Positions 28,901 to 36,876 of a DNA stretch of 64,000 bases are shown here, one piece after another; position 1 is the stretch's first letter, and every line of letters begins with the position of its first letter. This DNA comes from Sphingobacterium sp. ML3W (lineage in GTDB: Bacteria > Bacteroidota > Bacteroidia > Sphingobacteriales > Sphingobacteriaceae). The notes beneath the pieces are model-generated. The model was not told the DNA's origin. It made no database searches and saw only the letters and a list, made by a program, of their open reading frames with translations. Location of the stretch: assembly GCF_029542085.1 (NCBI RefSeq), contig NZ_CP107036.1, forward strand, positions 310,001 to 374,000. Direction: 5' to 3'. The position numbers were made by a program, and so were the translations under genes.

Positions 28901-29568
28901 GTATCCCGATGGGTAGTTTATATAGCATCGATTATGCTGGCTTGAACGATAAAGGAAGGCCTTTGGCAAGAAAAGCTGACGGTAGTTTGGTTGAGAATAC
29001 ACAGCAACTGACGGTTGACGATCTCATTTATGAAGGAACGACAATTCCGCCGTATAATATTTCTTTCAGAAATGGATTTAGATATAAAGACTTTACCCTT
29101 TCCTTTATGTTTATTTTCAATGGGGGTCATGTGATGCGAGGTGTTCGCCCCGAGTTCTTGAGCAAATACGCCGAACTGAACTATAACAGTAACTTCGATA
29201 AGCTTTGGTTGAATTATTGGAAAAAACCGGGAGATGAAAATAACCCTGATATTGCTCCTGCTTTCATTTCAGCGGCCTCCGGAAATATCTCAGATATCTA
29301 TAATGCAGCACATAAGTTTGTTCAAAAGGCTGATTATATTAAGTTGAGAGATGTTTCACTATCCTATAATTTTCCAGGTAAATGGATTGCACCAACAAAG
29401 CTGAGTTATATACGTCTGACTGGGCAGATATTAAACGCTTGGCGCTGGGCCGCAAATAAGGATAATCTCGATCCTGAAGTCTGGACTGGATTTAGTTCGG
29501 TAAGTAGCCCAAGTAGGGGAGTATTGGCTCCAGTGGTATATAATTTAGGCGTATCTGTAGGATTTTAA
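25945..29568 (+). CDS. SusC/RagA-family TonB-linked channel with STN signalling domain (locus 3)
   Basis: This 1207-residue receptor has a leader of about 37 residues before the signal helix (MRISLTTIMMSCCLLHVGAK), an STN domain (VSIHEKSVSLRKVFLTINKQ, about 62-140), a carboxypeptidase-like domain (IKGFVVDDNNRPLQGATIRV, about 152-230), a plug (LIVVDGMPYEGDLTAINPNE, VLKDASAASIYGVRSSNG) and a barrel. It should import substrate from the partner SusD and signal via STN to FecR. The translation leader TTAACCTAAAACAAATG contains the octamer AACCTAAA discussed under the small-RNA findings. Confidence 0.93.
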   Translation: MYKNYAEVCRALHGQAEIMKNSDRTDFWGRSHWRGNIMRISLTTIMMSCCLLHVGAKTYGQSVSIHEKSVSLRKVFLTINKQTGYSYVWAAKTIDPNTRVQLNVEKGTLNGTLEKLLNDLNLSFEIKGKIIVVREKVEQGGIVSNYNSLSDQKMLIKGFVVDDNNRPLQGATIRVKGVPQGTTTDQNGYFEINSVSANNLLEITMVGFSPLSLPVKSNLGTIRLYAIDAQLQEVNVTVNTGYQKISKERAAGSIAQVTAKDMEGRLQPNLLDRIDGLLPGLNLVRNTASPQNNKNNLGIEIRGRSTINAQAAPLIVVDGMPYEGDLTAINPNEIASFTVLKDASAASIYGVRSSNGVIVITTKIGTAGKTKVDYSNTLSFRGLPSRNYLNKMSSAELVNFQKEMFDYRSGDYAAIDPRKAMNDVYRILYNKKGGVISGEEMEKQLDVYRNRDRFSQMDEFLNTIRFDQQHNLAVSGGSDRYTYHYSLNYNQPGDYNKGKPTNKELGFSLKNNFKFTDWFNLRANILGKNQNREGDIGFNFYDNYIGGKASYYLLRNEDGSASQWFNSKSQYEIDRLNGLGLEDETYIPVNHVSAVHEKFYNKYLNLNFAANFKITRGLDFDLSYQSERTEGYNGTLNRKASQLVSAMVNDATQIGKDGLIKRNIPQGGQFAEQRNDVNSYTLRGQFNYQNTIHDKHEIVAIAGAERRQINNRYTNIYKYGYDESSLVYKGINEELFGIQIQNTQALFNSYSISKRETGFQDLVDRFVSFYANGSYTYNKKLTLSGSIRMDQSNLFGTDIKNQYKPLWSIGTLYHLPKIDWRPLDRWSLRMTYGVNGNVPKDNGPYLISRVSNSLNYFNGEMQAYIASPPNPLLRWERTSVFNFGLDLSLFNNRLSSSIDIYSKKTTDLLGNTPLDPTLGWDMVLLNYGDMRNKGIELGLNGKIIQHEKFSWNGTLNFSYNKNEITNLFVEQNTPYYYYYTPQNRVGIPMGSLYSIDYAGLNDKGRPLARKADGSLVENTQQLTVDDLIYEGTTIPPYNISFRNGFRYKDFTLSFMFIFNGGHVMRGVRPEFLSKYAELNYNSNFDKLWLNYWKKPGDENNPDIAPAFISAASGNISDIYNAAHKFVQKADYIKLRDVSLSYNFPGKWIAPTKLSYIRLTGQILNAWRWAANKDNLDPEVWTGFSSVSSPSRGVLAPVVYNLGVSVGF

Positions 29569-29582
29569 AAAAGGAAAACATA

Positions 29583-31031
29583 ATGAGAAAAATATATATT
29601 GGATTGTTATTTGGCTTATTGACTTTGAACAGCTGCAATAAGTACTTAGATATAAAACCCAAGGGGTTCACGATTCCGGAAGCTCTTAACGATTACAAGT
29701 TATTATTAAATGACCAGTCGTTGGTACGTGCCTCTCCCGTTTATCCAAACTATCTGGCGGATAATCTCCAATCGGGTGATCCACAGGATGTGCAGTCCGC
29801 AGCTAGTTTTGATTACTATGATTATGTCAAAAAGCAGCTATACAGTCTTGCTCATGGCGCAATATTCGAAGATGGTCAGTATGACCCCTACTGGGAAACG
29901 GCATATAGTCATATCTTTACTTACAACGTAATTATAAATAATGTATTGACTTCATCCGATGGCTCGGAGGGTGAGAAAAAAAGGGTATGGGCCGAAGCAA
30001 AAATTGGCCGGGCATTTGAGTACCTAAGCCTGGTCAATATCTATGCTGCCCATTATAACCCAACTAGTGCGGATAAGGACTTAGGTGTACCGCTGGTTTT
30101 GCAAGAAGATATAAATCAAAAATATGAGCGTGTGTCAGTACAGGTTATCTATGACCAAGTATTAAAAGATCTTAATGAGGCACTTCCTAATTTAAGCACA
30201 ACACAATCCAATAAATTTCAGGCAGTACGCTTTGTGGGATATTCTTTTTTGAGTCGTGTTTATCTGTATCAGGGGAAATTCAAAGAGGCTTTAGAGAATG
30301 TCAAGCAGGCGCTAGCCACCAATAGAAATTTGATCGACTATAGCTTATATACAAATAAGGACAAAACAACATGGGGAAGGGTTTGCTTAAAGACGGATAA
30401 TACAGTACAATTCCCAGATTCAAGAACCAATATTGAAGCCGTATGGTCAAGATTAGGTACAAGTTCATTGGGGACACAAAATGCTGAATTTTATGCATCG
30501 AAGGAACTGATTGATACTTATGCCAAAGATCTTCCAGCTGGAGCGAATGACAAGCGCTACGAATTATTTTTCTGTCGCGATCAAGCCTCCTTTGGCCCTA
30601 ATTTAGTCAAATTTCCTGGACGTGTGCTTTATGCCCCATATGTTGAATTCAGCACAGGATTTAATACGCCAGAATTATTCTTGATCGCAGCGGAAGCAGC
30701 AGCGCGTAGTGGAAACACTGTAGAAGCTTTAGATTTCTTGAATACGCTAAGAAATAGTCGTATTGAAAATAATAGGGCATTGACAGCTAGTGATCCGAAA
30801 GTGGTGCTACAGTTGGTTCTAGAAGAAAGACGCCGTGAGATGCCTTTTACGGCTTCTGATAGATTGATCGACCTGAAGCGTTTGGTTATTGCGGACAATT
30901 ATAAGAAATCAATTAAGCATCCACTGGCCGATAAAGTATTTGAGATGGAATCAACAGACCTTAGGATGGTACTTCCTGTTCCGCCAAAAGTACTTTCCTT
31001 AAATCCAGGAATTCCACAATACGAACGATAA
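29583..31031 (+). CDS. SusD/RagB-family nutrient-binding lipoprotein (locus 3)
   Basis: This 482-residue SusD-type protein has a lipoprotein signal with Cys18 (LNSCNKYLDIKP), AKIGRAFEYLSLVNIYAAHY at about 140-160, VRFVGYSFLSRVYLYQGKF at about 217-235 and the C-terminal EERRREMPFTASDRLIDLKR segment. It lies 14 bases after susC. The lipobox context matches that of locus 2, again supporting a shared origin of the two loci. Confidence 0.92.
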   Translation: MRKIYIGLLFGLLTLNSCNKYLDIKPKGFTIPEALNDYKLLLNDQSLVRASPVYPNYLADNLQSGDPQDVQSAASFDYYDYVKKQLYSLAHGAIFEDGQYDPYWETAYSHIFTYNVIINNVLTSSDGSEGEKKRVWAEAKIGRAFEYLSLVNIYAAHYNPTSADKDLGVPLVLQEDINQKYERVSVQVIYDQVLKDLNEALPNLSTTQSNKFQAVRFVGYSFLSRVYLYQGKFKEALENVKQALATNRNLIDYSLYTNKDKTTWGRVCLKTDNTVQFPDSRTNIEAVWSRLGTSSLGTQNAEFYASKELIDTYAKDLPAGANDKRYELFFCRDQASFGPNLVKFPGRVLYAPYVEFSTGFNTPELFLIAAEAAARSGNTVEALDFLNTLRNSRIENNRALTASDPKVVLQLVLEERRREMPFTASDRLIDLKRLVIADNYKKSIKHPLADKVFEMESTDLRMVLPVPPKVLSLNPGIPQYER

Positions 31032-31052
31032 AAAATATAAATGCTTTTACCT

Positions 31053-31087
31053 AACCAATCTTTGCCGATCATACGCAAAGATTGGTT
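31053..31087 (+). promoter_or_regulatory. Perfect 13-bp hairpin between susD and the thioredoxin gene
   Basis: AACCAATCTTTGC at 31053-31065 pairs exactly with GCAAAGATTGGTT at 31075-31087, leaving a 9-base loop. It is 22 bases after the susD stop and 23 before the thioredoxin start. The following bases hold only a short TTTT, so termination would be partial. It could lower expression of the two downstream thioredoxin-fold genes relative to susCD, or mark a processing point. Confidence 0.65.
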
Positions 31088-31109
31088 CGAAGTTTTAAAA
31101 AATACTTTC

Positions 31110-32300
31110 ATGAAGAAACTACTATTGACATCGCTGGCCTTTGTACAGTCTGTAATATTGCTGGCACAAGAACATATACAATTCCAAAAGCTAACTTTTA
31201 GCGAGGCGAAGGAATTGGCAAAAAAAGAAAATAAACTGATCTTTTTAGATGGTTTTACCTCTTGGTGCGCACCCTGTAAATGGATGGAAGGCAATGTGTT
31301 TTCACAGCCCGAAGTTGCGGAATACTTTAATTCGAAATTTATTAATACCAAGTTCGATTGTGAGGTAGGTGAGGGAGTGGACATTGCAAAAAAATATCAG
31401 ATAAAAAGCTTTCCTACCTATTTGTTTCTGGACGGACAGGGGACATTGATCTATAGAACACAGTCCCGTATGGAGGCTGATCTTTTCCTAAAGCAGGCGC
31501 AACAAGCGAATGATCCTAATTATCAGATTCCGAATCTACGCAGGCAGTATGATCAGGGAACTCGTGAATCTAACTTTCTATTGCGCTACATAAAAGTTAT
31601 GGAACAAACGGACAATAAGGCTACAGATAATGCTAAAAAAGCGTTGGACAGTGTTGCCTCTGATGAGTTCTTGCGAAGTCCAAATGGTTGGGAAACGATT
31701 AAAATGATGGCACAGCGTCTAGATGACCGTTACGGTAAATTTTTCGAATCAAACAAGGCGTATTTTAAAAGCATAGCCTTGGCAACAGAATTTGAAAATA
31801 AGGAAATACAGCTCTTGAGGTATGCGATGTATGGTTACATCCGTGATAACAAAGCCGACGAATTTAGAAAGGGGCTGGCCTATTTTGAACAGTCAAATAA
31901 ACCGGAGCACAAGATTGAGGCCGCAATGTATCAGGTTGAATGGGTCGCAGCTCATGGTACAGAAAATGAGTTTGTTTCGTTGACTGACAACTTGCGGAAA
32001 GGGCTCCTAAAAGACGAGGATGAGAAGCTTAGTTTTATCGCCCGACGTAATGCCAATGCAAAAGGAGATGTCGCTAAACCTGCTATCCTTAAACAATGTT
32101 ATATCTTGGCAAAACAGGCGGCAGAGTTGAATCCATCGAGCTATTCCAATCAGGGTACCTTGGCAGATATCTGCATTGCATTGAAGAAAAAGAAAGAAGC
32201 GATCAAAGCGGCAGAAGCCGCGAGAGGTTTAGCCGAGCTGGAAACTTCAAAAATCATTAAACTGGCAGATGCGCTATTGGAGCGTGCCAAAGCACTTTAA
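31110..32300 (+). CDS. Exported thioredoxin-fold protein (locus 3)
   Basis: From the ATG at 31110 the protein has 396 residues and a good signal peptide (MKKLLLTSLAFVQSVILLAQ). An upstream in-frame ATG at 31041 would put a charged leader before it and lies before the hairpin at 31053, so I prefer 31110. The thioredoxin domain has IFLDGFTSWCAPCKWME (Cys53 and Cys56) and cis-proline KSFPTYLFLDGQG. The C-terminal half is helical and unassigned. It should act in the periplasm on thiols or disulfides of exported proteins, downstream of susCD. Confidence 0.85.
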   Translation: MKKLLLTSLAFVQSVILLAQEHIQFQKLTFSEAKELAKKENKLIFLDGFTSWCAPCKWMEGNVFSQPEVAEYFNSKFINTKFDCEVGEGVDIAKKYQIKSFPTYLFLDGQGTLIYRTQSRMEADLFLKQAQQANDPNYQIPNLRRQYDQGTRESNFLLRYIKVMEQTDNKATDNAKKALDSVASDEFLRSPNGWETIKMMAQRLDDRYGKFFESNKAYFKSIALATEFENKEIQLLRYAMYGYIRDNKADEFRKGLAYFEQSNKPEHKIEAAMYQVEWVAAHGTENEFVSLTDNLRKGLLKDEDEKLSFIARRNANAKGDVAKPAILKQCYILAKQAAELNPSSYSNQGTLADICIALKKKKEAIKAAEAARGLAELETSKIIKLADALLERAKAL

Positions 32301-32308
32301 CAATCAAC

Positions 32309-32745
32309 ATGAAAAAAATATTTACATCAGCTCTTTTGAGCTTATCTATGATTGGAATTGTCGTTGGACAAAAACAAGATTTTCCGCTGGATTTCAACGG
32401 ACAGACCCATTCTTCAGAGGCTAAGGTATTTGTGCGCTATTTTGTCGTGCAGAAAACCCACATTTAGTTGAAATCTATAAGCAATTTAAAGGACCTGCTT
32501 TTGAGATTTTGGGGATCTCACTTGATAAACCAGGAAAGAAAGATAATTGGACAAAAGCCATCGAACAAGATGGTTTGAAATGGCCACAGGTATCCGATCT
32601 AAATGGTTGGCAAAATAATGCTGCCCAGCTATATGGTATTCAGGCTATTCCGCAAAATTATCTAATATCCCCTGAGGGTAAGATTGTCGGCATTAATTTA
32701 AAAGGTGAGCAACTAGCTGATAAACTTAGAGAATTAACTAGATAA
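32309..32745 (+). pseudogene. TlpA-like thiol:disulfide gene that lost its active site
   Basis: The gene starts 8 bases after its neighbour with a normal signal peptide (MKKIFTSALLSLSMIGIVVG) but reaches a stop at 32465-32467 after 52 codons. From about 32442 a different frame continues as FCRAENPHLVEIYKQFKG and ILGISLDKPGKKDNW, then LYGIQAIPQNYLISPEGKIV, which is the C-terminal half of a TlpA domain. The WCGPC motif that precedes RAENPHL in intact relatives is missing. The simplest reading is a deletion joining the start of the gene to its middle out of frame. The rest of the gene is well preserved, so the event may be recent. Confidence 0.85.
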
Positions 32746-32746
32746 G

Positions 32747-32788
32747 GTTAAAAAGGGGGATTGCAATTTGCAGTGCCCCTTTTTTAAC
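32747..32788 (+). terminator. Terminator of locus 3
   Basis: GTTAAAAAGGGG at 32747-32758 pairs with CCCCTTTTTTAAC at 32776-32788 with one extra T, and the inner bases can extend the helix. It starts right after the TlpA remnant stop and carries T-runs inside the 3' arm. Confidence 0.85.
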
Positions 32789-32836
32789 TCAAAAAAGCGG
32801 ATTCTCTGTGTCAACATCCACCCAATTGAAAAATGA

Positions 32837-33367
32837 TTAGAATAGTTGTTTCTTAAAGTTGTCTATTCTTTCGTTGAGTGTGCTGAGATGCTCGGGGTTA
32901 ATGACACCATTGTTCAGGTCAAAATTTTCATAGAATTTTGGCAGTGAAAAGCTTTCTTTGATTATAGCGCCAAATTGCGGGAAGAATTTTTGAGCCTCGG
33001 CCATTACATTCCCACCACCATAGCCACCAGGAGAGGTAGTCATTAACAACATGGGTTTGTCTTGAAATACCTTTACGTTTATCCGGGAAGCCCAATCGAA
33101 AACGTTTTTAAAGGCAACACTATACGAACGATTATTCTCCGCCAATGAACAGATAATGATATCGCTTTCGGTAATATTATCCAGAAAACGATGAGCTTCC
33201 TCTGGAAAACCATTTTTTTCCAGGTCGACAGAAAAAACAGGCATATTATAATCGTTGAGATCAATCAAGTTTATTTCATGGTCACTAAAACTTTTCAGAA
33301 CAAACTTGACTAATTGTTTATTGATTGAGGTGGAAGAATTGCTTCCAGCAAATGCAAATACTTTCAT
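32837..33367 (-). CDS. NAD(P)H-dependent FMN reductase
   Basis: This 176-residue flavodoxin-like protein has the phosphate-binding start FAFAGSNSSTSINKQLV, the segment ESDIIICSLAENNRSYSVAF, LMTTSPGGYGGGNVM and the late FDLNNGVINPEHL of the NADPH-dependent FMN reductase family (PF03358). It should reduce FMN, quinones or other electrophiles with NAD(P)H. It stands alone, convergent with locus 3 across a terminator. The 257 bases upstream, to 33624, contain no gene I can support. Confidence 0.88.
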   Translation of the reverse strand: MKVFAFAGSNSSTSINKQLVKFVLKSFSDHEINLIDLNDYNMPVFSVDLEKNGFPEEAHRFLDNITESDIIICSLAENNRSYSVAFKNVFDWASRINVKVFQDKPMLLMTTSPGGYGGGNVMAEAQKFFPQFGAIIKESFSLPKFYENFDLNNGVINPEHLSTLNERIDNFKKQLF

Positions 33368-33624
33368 GTTGTGCTTTGTGTGTTTGTCTATACCGTGAAT
33401 TTACCGAATTTTTCGATAAAAATGGTCCCTCCATTTCATTATTGGGTTATAGTAGGGTAGTATTATTTTATATGGTGACAGGTCGATATCTGCTTGAAAA
33501 GATGAGTCTAGTACCATTACCAATATTTTATCCGCTTGAATAGGCCTGATGAAAGTAAAAACAAAACTAATTATAGTGAGATCGAACAAAAACTGGATTG
33601 TTGTTTTCTTGAGCGCGTAAAATA

Positions 33625-34161
33625 TTATCTCCTATTTTCTTTAAAAATAGAATACATTGGGATATCATAATATTTTCCATTTTTCTTCAGATGTTGTTTC
33701 AGTAGGGCCTCTTTTTTCATACCTATTTTATCCATGACTTTCCCTGAAGCTGGATTGTGAGGAAAATAAGTGGCATAGATCTTATTGAAATTCAATTCTC
33801 TGAACCCATAATCGATAATAGCTTTTGCCGCTTCAGTGACATAGCCATTATTCCAGTTTGGAATGCCTATCCAATAGCCTAACTCCGCTTTATCCGAACC
33901 TTCATCGTGAAGACCTATAGCCCCAAGAAATTTCCTTGTTTTATCCCGAATTGCAAATGTAAAACCCTTTCGATTTTTAAAGGCCTCGGCCGATAGTTTA
34001 AGCCAAAACTCAGCATCTTCCTTCCGATAGGGGTATGGAATATTTGACGTATAATCAGAAAAGATCTTGTCCTGAAGGTAAATTACTATCTGCGGAATAT
34101 CTTCCTCAGTTATTTTGTCGAGAATAAGTCTTTCTGTTTCTAATCTAGGAAATTCATTCAT
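33625..34161 (-). CDS. GNAT acetyltransferase, RimJ/RimL type
   Basis: This 178-residue protein has the RimJ/RimL layout: ETERLILDKITEEDIPQIV at the start, KFLGAIGLHDEGSDKAELGY in the middle, then YWIGIPNWNNGYVTEAAKAI (acetyl-CoA-binding) and the closing NPASGKVMDKIGMKKEALLK. Members transfer acetyl from acetyl-CoA to N-terminal amines of ribosomal proteins or to small molecules. No neighbour points to a substrate. The 277 bases between it and 34439 hold nothing recognisable. Confidence 0.85.
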   Translation of the reverse strand: MNEFPRLETERLILDKITEEDIPQIVIYLQDKIFSDYTSNIPYPYRKEDAEFWLKLSAEAFKNRKGFTFAIRDKTRKFLGAIGLHDEGSDKAELGYWIGIPNWNNGYVTEAAKAIIDYGFRELNFNKIYATYFPHNPASGKVMDKIGMKKEALLKQHLKKNGKYYDIPMYSIFKENRR

Positions 34162-34438
34162 CTTATCGGTGTTATAAAATGGTTGTAAACAATTGAATTA
34201 ATGTTACCGTGTATTTAAGACAAATTTACATATCATTTTAAAATGATATATGCTTTTACAATTATCTTTATTCTTCCACTTTTTTGAATAAGTTCGAATT
34301 TCATAAATATCAGCTTTTACTCATTTTGTAGATGTATACTCAGGTGATAGTTAATGTACATACCAATGTAATATAGGGCTAAACATTAATTGCGTAGATT
34401 ATTTAAAATTGATGGTCTAAAATAATAATGGCTAATAA

Positions 34439-34837
34439 TTAAGATGGAGATTCACTTTTCCCATGCTGATTGTTCTCTATTAATTCAATGTGTCCTTCAA
34501 TAATCAATAAATAGAAGTTTTCGAAACAATCCTGATATATTTTGTGCTCAAGAAGTTTTATCTCTTCGGTAATTCGTTCTTTGGGTATGCCGGTATAACA
34601 TAATTCCGGATTAGCTTCCATGATTTCTTCCCGGCAGGAGAAATTATGGAGTTGTTTATATAACTCGTTCAGATCGGCAATATCTTCACTGCGATGGTAT
34701 GAAGGATGAAACCATACCCAAAACTCTGACTGATTTTTATAGGGGTGTGGTAGTAATTGAACAGAAGTGTCCCTAAATAAATCTCCGGGATGCTTTTTAT
34801 AGCGAAAATGGGTTGCAGTGGTCTTTATACTATTCAT
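34439..34837 (-). CDS. Unknown protein
   Basis: This 132-residue protein has no recognised domain. It is soluble and acidic toward the C-terminus, with aromatic-rich FWVWFHPSYHRSED near residues 38-51, which looks like ordered protein rather than random translation. It lies on the same strand as, and before, the acetyltransferase gene, with the decayed Nudix gene next upstream. Confidence 0.55.
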   Translation of the reverse strand: MNSIKTTATHFRYKKHPGDLFRDTSVQLLPHPYKNQSEFWVWFHPSYHRSEDIADLNELYKQLHNFSCREEIMEANPELCYTGIPKERITEEIKLLEHKIYQDCFENFYLLIIEGHIELIENNQHGKSESPS

Positions 34838-34892
34838 ACGGTTAATTTGAGTAAAGATCTACAAAATATATTCGAGAATGAAGAGTATCAGG

Positions 34893-35187
34893 TTAAATAT
34901 CGTTAAATTTATTTAATAATAAAAACTTATAATTATTTGTATACGTTCTGTCCTTTTCACGTCCATCAGCCACTGCTTTAAAAACACCAAAAACCTGACG
35001 GAATCCTTAACAATATAGACATTTAACTCCTCAAGTATTTCTCTCTTTAAACATGCTAAATCAGTTTTACCATGTTCTCTTTTTCCACCGGGAAAATATA
35101 GTTTGTCTTTAGACTTGGAGCGAGTACTTAAGATTTTTTATTGGAGATATGAATTAACGCGACCTTATCAATGATGTTATTGTCCAT
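34893..35187 (-). pseudogene. Broken Nudix hydrolase gene
   Basis: From ATG at 35187 the frame reads IIDKVALIHISNKK and stops. One frame over it continues as ILSTRSKSKDKLYFPGGKRE and HGKTDLACLKREILEELNVY, a Nudix box (REILEEL) in the usual context. Near FGVFKAVADGREKDRTYTNN a second frame change is needed, and the frame ends at about 34893. Two frameshifts plus an absent C-terminal third make it a pseudogene. In the box, the first conserved Glu is Lys and the late Gly is Asn, so decay or change of function had also reached the active site. Intact Nudix proteins cleave nucleoside diphosphate linkages. Confidence 0.8.
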
Positions 35188-35469
35188 TTGTGTTATTTAA
35201 TTGTCGAATATAACAAAAATGTAGATAGCAAATTTTTCCATATTTACACTATCCAAGATTCTCGAGTGCGAATTTTTATGTGATCATCACCCTCGTTAAA
35301 CAAGTGAATAACGATGAGATCCCCGATAAATCAGATTTAGAAAACAAACTAAATACAAAATTTTACGCACTATAATGGATTGGATTTATTGAACTGAAAC
35401 TCTAAATAAAAGCTTACAGGTAATAGTGTGATTTAAATTAACTAACTTAGCTATTATCCTTGGTTGCAA

Positions 35470-35551
35470 GGTTCGGAACATTCCCTAGTGAACTAGAAAA
35501 ATGAACCGGCTTTGGGCCACTTGCCCCCGAATTTTCGGGGGCTTGTTTTTT
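35470..35551 (+). ncRNA. Candidate structured small RNA ending in a terminator
   Basis: An outer helix GGTTC (35470-35474) with GAACC (35503-35507) encloses two short hairpins, GGA-ACAT-TCC (35475-35484) and CTAG-TGAA-CTAG (35485-35496). A GGC-rich linker leads to a strong terminator at 35523-35551. No gene ends just upstream: the region 35188-35469 has no supported frame. A terminator with no gene in front of it, preceded by dense pairing, suggests a small RNA. I cannot place the 5' end or match it to a known RNA family. Confidence 0.45.
35523..35551 (+). terminator. Rho-independent terminator
   Basis: GCCCCCGAA pairs with TTCGGGGGC around a minimal loop (or an 8-bp stem with a 4-base loop), followed by TTGTTTTTT. 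It is the 3' end of the candidate RNA at 35470. Confidence 0.85.
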
Positions 35552-35640
35552 ATCTTTTAAAGTGTTGAAATCCGTAGTTTTGAACAACCCTAACAGCAGC
35601 AAATCAACATTACTTCAAGTAGAATTGGAATAGAAAACTA

Positions 35641-35940
35641 ATGATGATAAAATTCCTAAAAGCAAAAGGTACACTCTTTTTTATCCTTGGGATATTAGGG
35701 TTCGTTGGTGTCGCAGCAACCGTTACGATATTGGGTACGGCGCATTCTGCTCCAGATAAATTGATGGCTATATACATCGGAATATTTGGTCTGATTCCAA
35801 TCCTGCTGTTACTCATTGTCGATCGGATCTTTGTATGGAAATTTGGAGCAACCAAAGTCAATAAAGTAGAAATGTATATCCTCGGTATCTTTATTTTACT
35901 TTTTGTCTTGAATTGGATCCGTCTACAGTCGCAGCTTTAG
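35641..35940 (+). CDS. Small integral membrane protein of unknown function
   Basis: This 99-residue protein has three predicted membrane helices, about residues 11-31 (LFFILGILGFVGVAATVTIL), 43-62 (AIYIGIFGLIPILLLLIVD) and 79-95 (MYILGIFILLFVLNWI), with few soluble residues between. No family is recognised. It lies 25 bases before the AraC gene in the same direction and could be co-transcribed. Two ATG codons open the frame; either could be used. Confidence 0.6.
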   Translation: MMIKFLKAKGTLFFILGILGFVGVAATVTILGTAHSAPDKLMAIYIGIFGLIPILLLLIVDRIFVWKFGATKVNKVEMYILGIFILLFVLNWIRLQSQL

Positions 35941-35964
35941 CAGGTATAGAGTATACTAAAAACT

Positions 35965-36810
35965 ATGATACCCATTCATAACAAAGAATTGCCCACACAG
36001 GGAATAGAGATGCTTCCTTTTAAGGATCTCTCTCAAGGACCTACCGTACCCCATCGGGATGACCACTATATGTTTATCCTACAGCAAAAAGGGCGGTCAT
36101 GCTGGACCATCGATTTTAAACAATGGACACTCGAAGAGGTGTCAGTTTGTTTCGTAGCACCAGGTCAAGTTCATCAATGTGTATTGAATGAGGGTGCCAA
36201 ATGCTGGATGCTTTTTGTCGAGCCTAAACTAGTCCCGATGGAATATAGAACCATGATCGATTCTTTTATGTATAACCGACAGGTTATAACTTTGGGACCA
36301 GATCATCCTGTATTTACGCTGGCTGCGATCCTATACAATTTTATCGAACAAGGAGATAAAATCTTCTATCAATCTATTCTCCACGCACATGTCAATGCCC
36401 TAATAGGACAGTTAACAGTAGCTTTTGTACCCCAAAGTCAAATACATAGGAAGACCGGTAGCCACAAGTACCAACTTGTTACAATGTTTAAAAACCTGAT
36501 AAGCCAGCAATTTAAAGAAGTAAAGCAAGTAAAAGATTACGCGGAACAACTCCATATAACGCCTTTGTATCTCAACGAGGTGAGTAAGGAAATAACAGGG
36601 TTTATCGCTAGTTATTGGATAAAGAACGAAGTACTATTGGAAGCCCAGCGGCTACTATTTTACACGAATATGGATATCAAAGAAATCGCTTTTTGCCTAG
36701 GCTATGAAGACCATACTTACTTTTCGAGGTTCTTCAAAAAAAACTTAGGGTGCACTGCGGGGCAGTTTCGTCAAAATAACCATTATTTGTCCAATTATAT
36801 ACATGAATAA
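35965..36810 (+). CDS. AraC-family transcription regulator
   Basis: This 281-residue protein has an N-terminal cupin-like sensor part (LQQKGRSCWTIDFKQWTLEE, CFVAPGQVHQCVL) and a C-terminal pair of helix-turn-helices (VKDYAEQLHITPLYLNEVSK, then IKEIAFCLGYEDHTYFSRFF, KKNLGCTAGQFR). The MFS transporter gene begins 67 bases downstream, so it probably regulates that transporter in response to an effector bound by the cupin. The effector is unknown. Confidence 0.9.
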   Translation: MIPIHNKELPTQGIEMLPFKDLSQGPTVPHRDDHYMFILQQKGRSCWTIDFKQWTLEEVSVCFVAPGQVHQCVLNEGAKCWMLFVEPKLVPMEYRTMIDSFMYNRQVITLGPDHPVFTLAAILYNFIEQGDKIFYQSILHAHVNALIGQLTVAFVPQSQIHRKTGSHKYQLVTMFKNLISQQFKEVKQVKDYAEQLHITPLYLNEVSKEITGFIASYWIKNEVLLEAQRLLFYTNMDIKEIAFCLGYEDHTYFSRFFKKNLGCTAGQFRQNNHYLSNYIHE

Positions 36811-36876
36811 CGACCTGTAATATACTATATCGCTATCTAATTTTGCATCTGTAAAATTTAAACAACATATACAGAT

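Noticed and set aside
28918..29130. Minus-strand frame inside susC of locus 3
   Set aside because: A shadow of the barrel region of susC.
31041..31109. Upstream in-frame ATG of the exported thioredoxin-fold protein
   Set aside because: It would put 23 mostly charged residues before a complete signal peptide and would translate through the 13-bp hairpin at 31053; 31110 is the better start.
33325..33589. Short frames between the FMN reductase and GNAT genes
   Set aside because: No motif, overlap each other on both strands, typical of AT-rich spacer.
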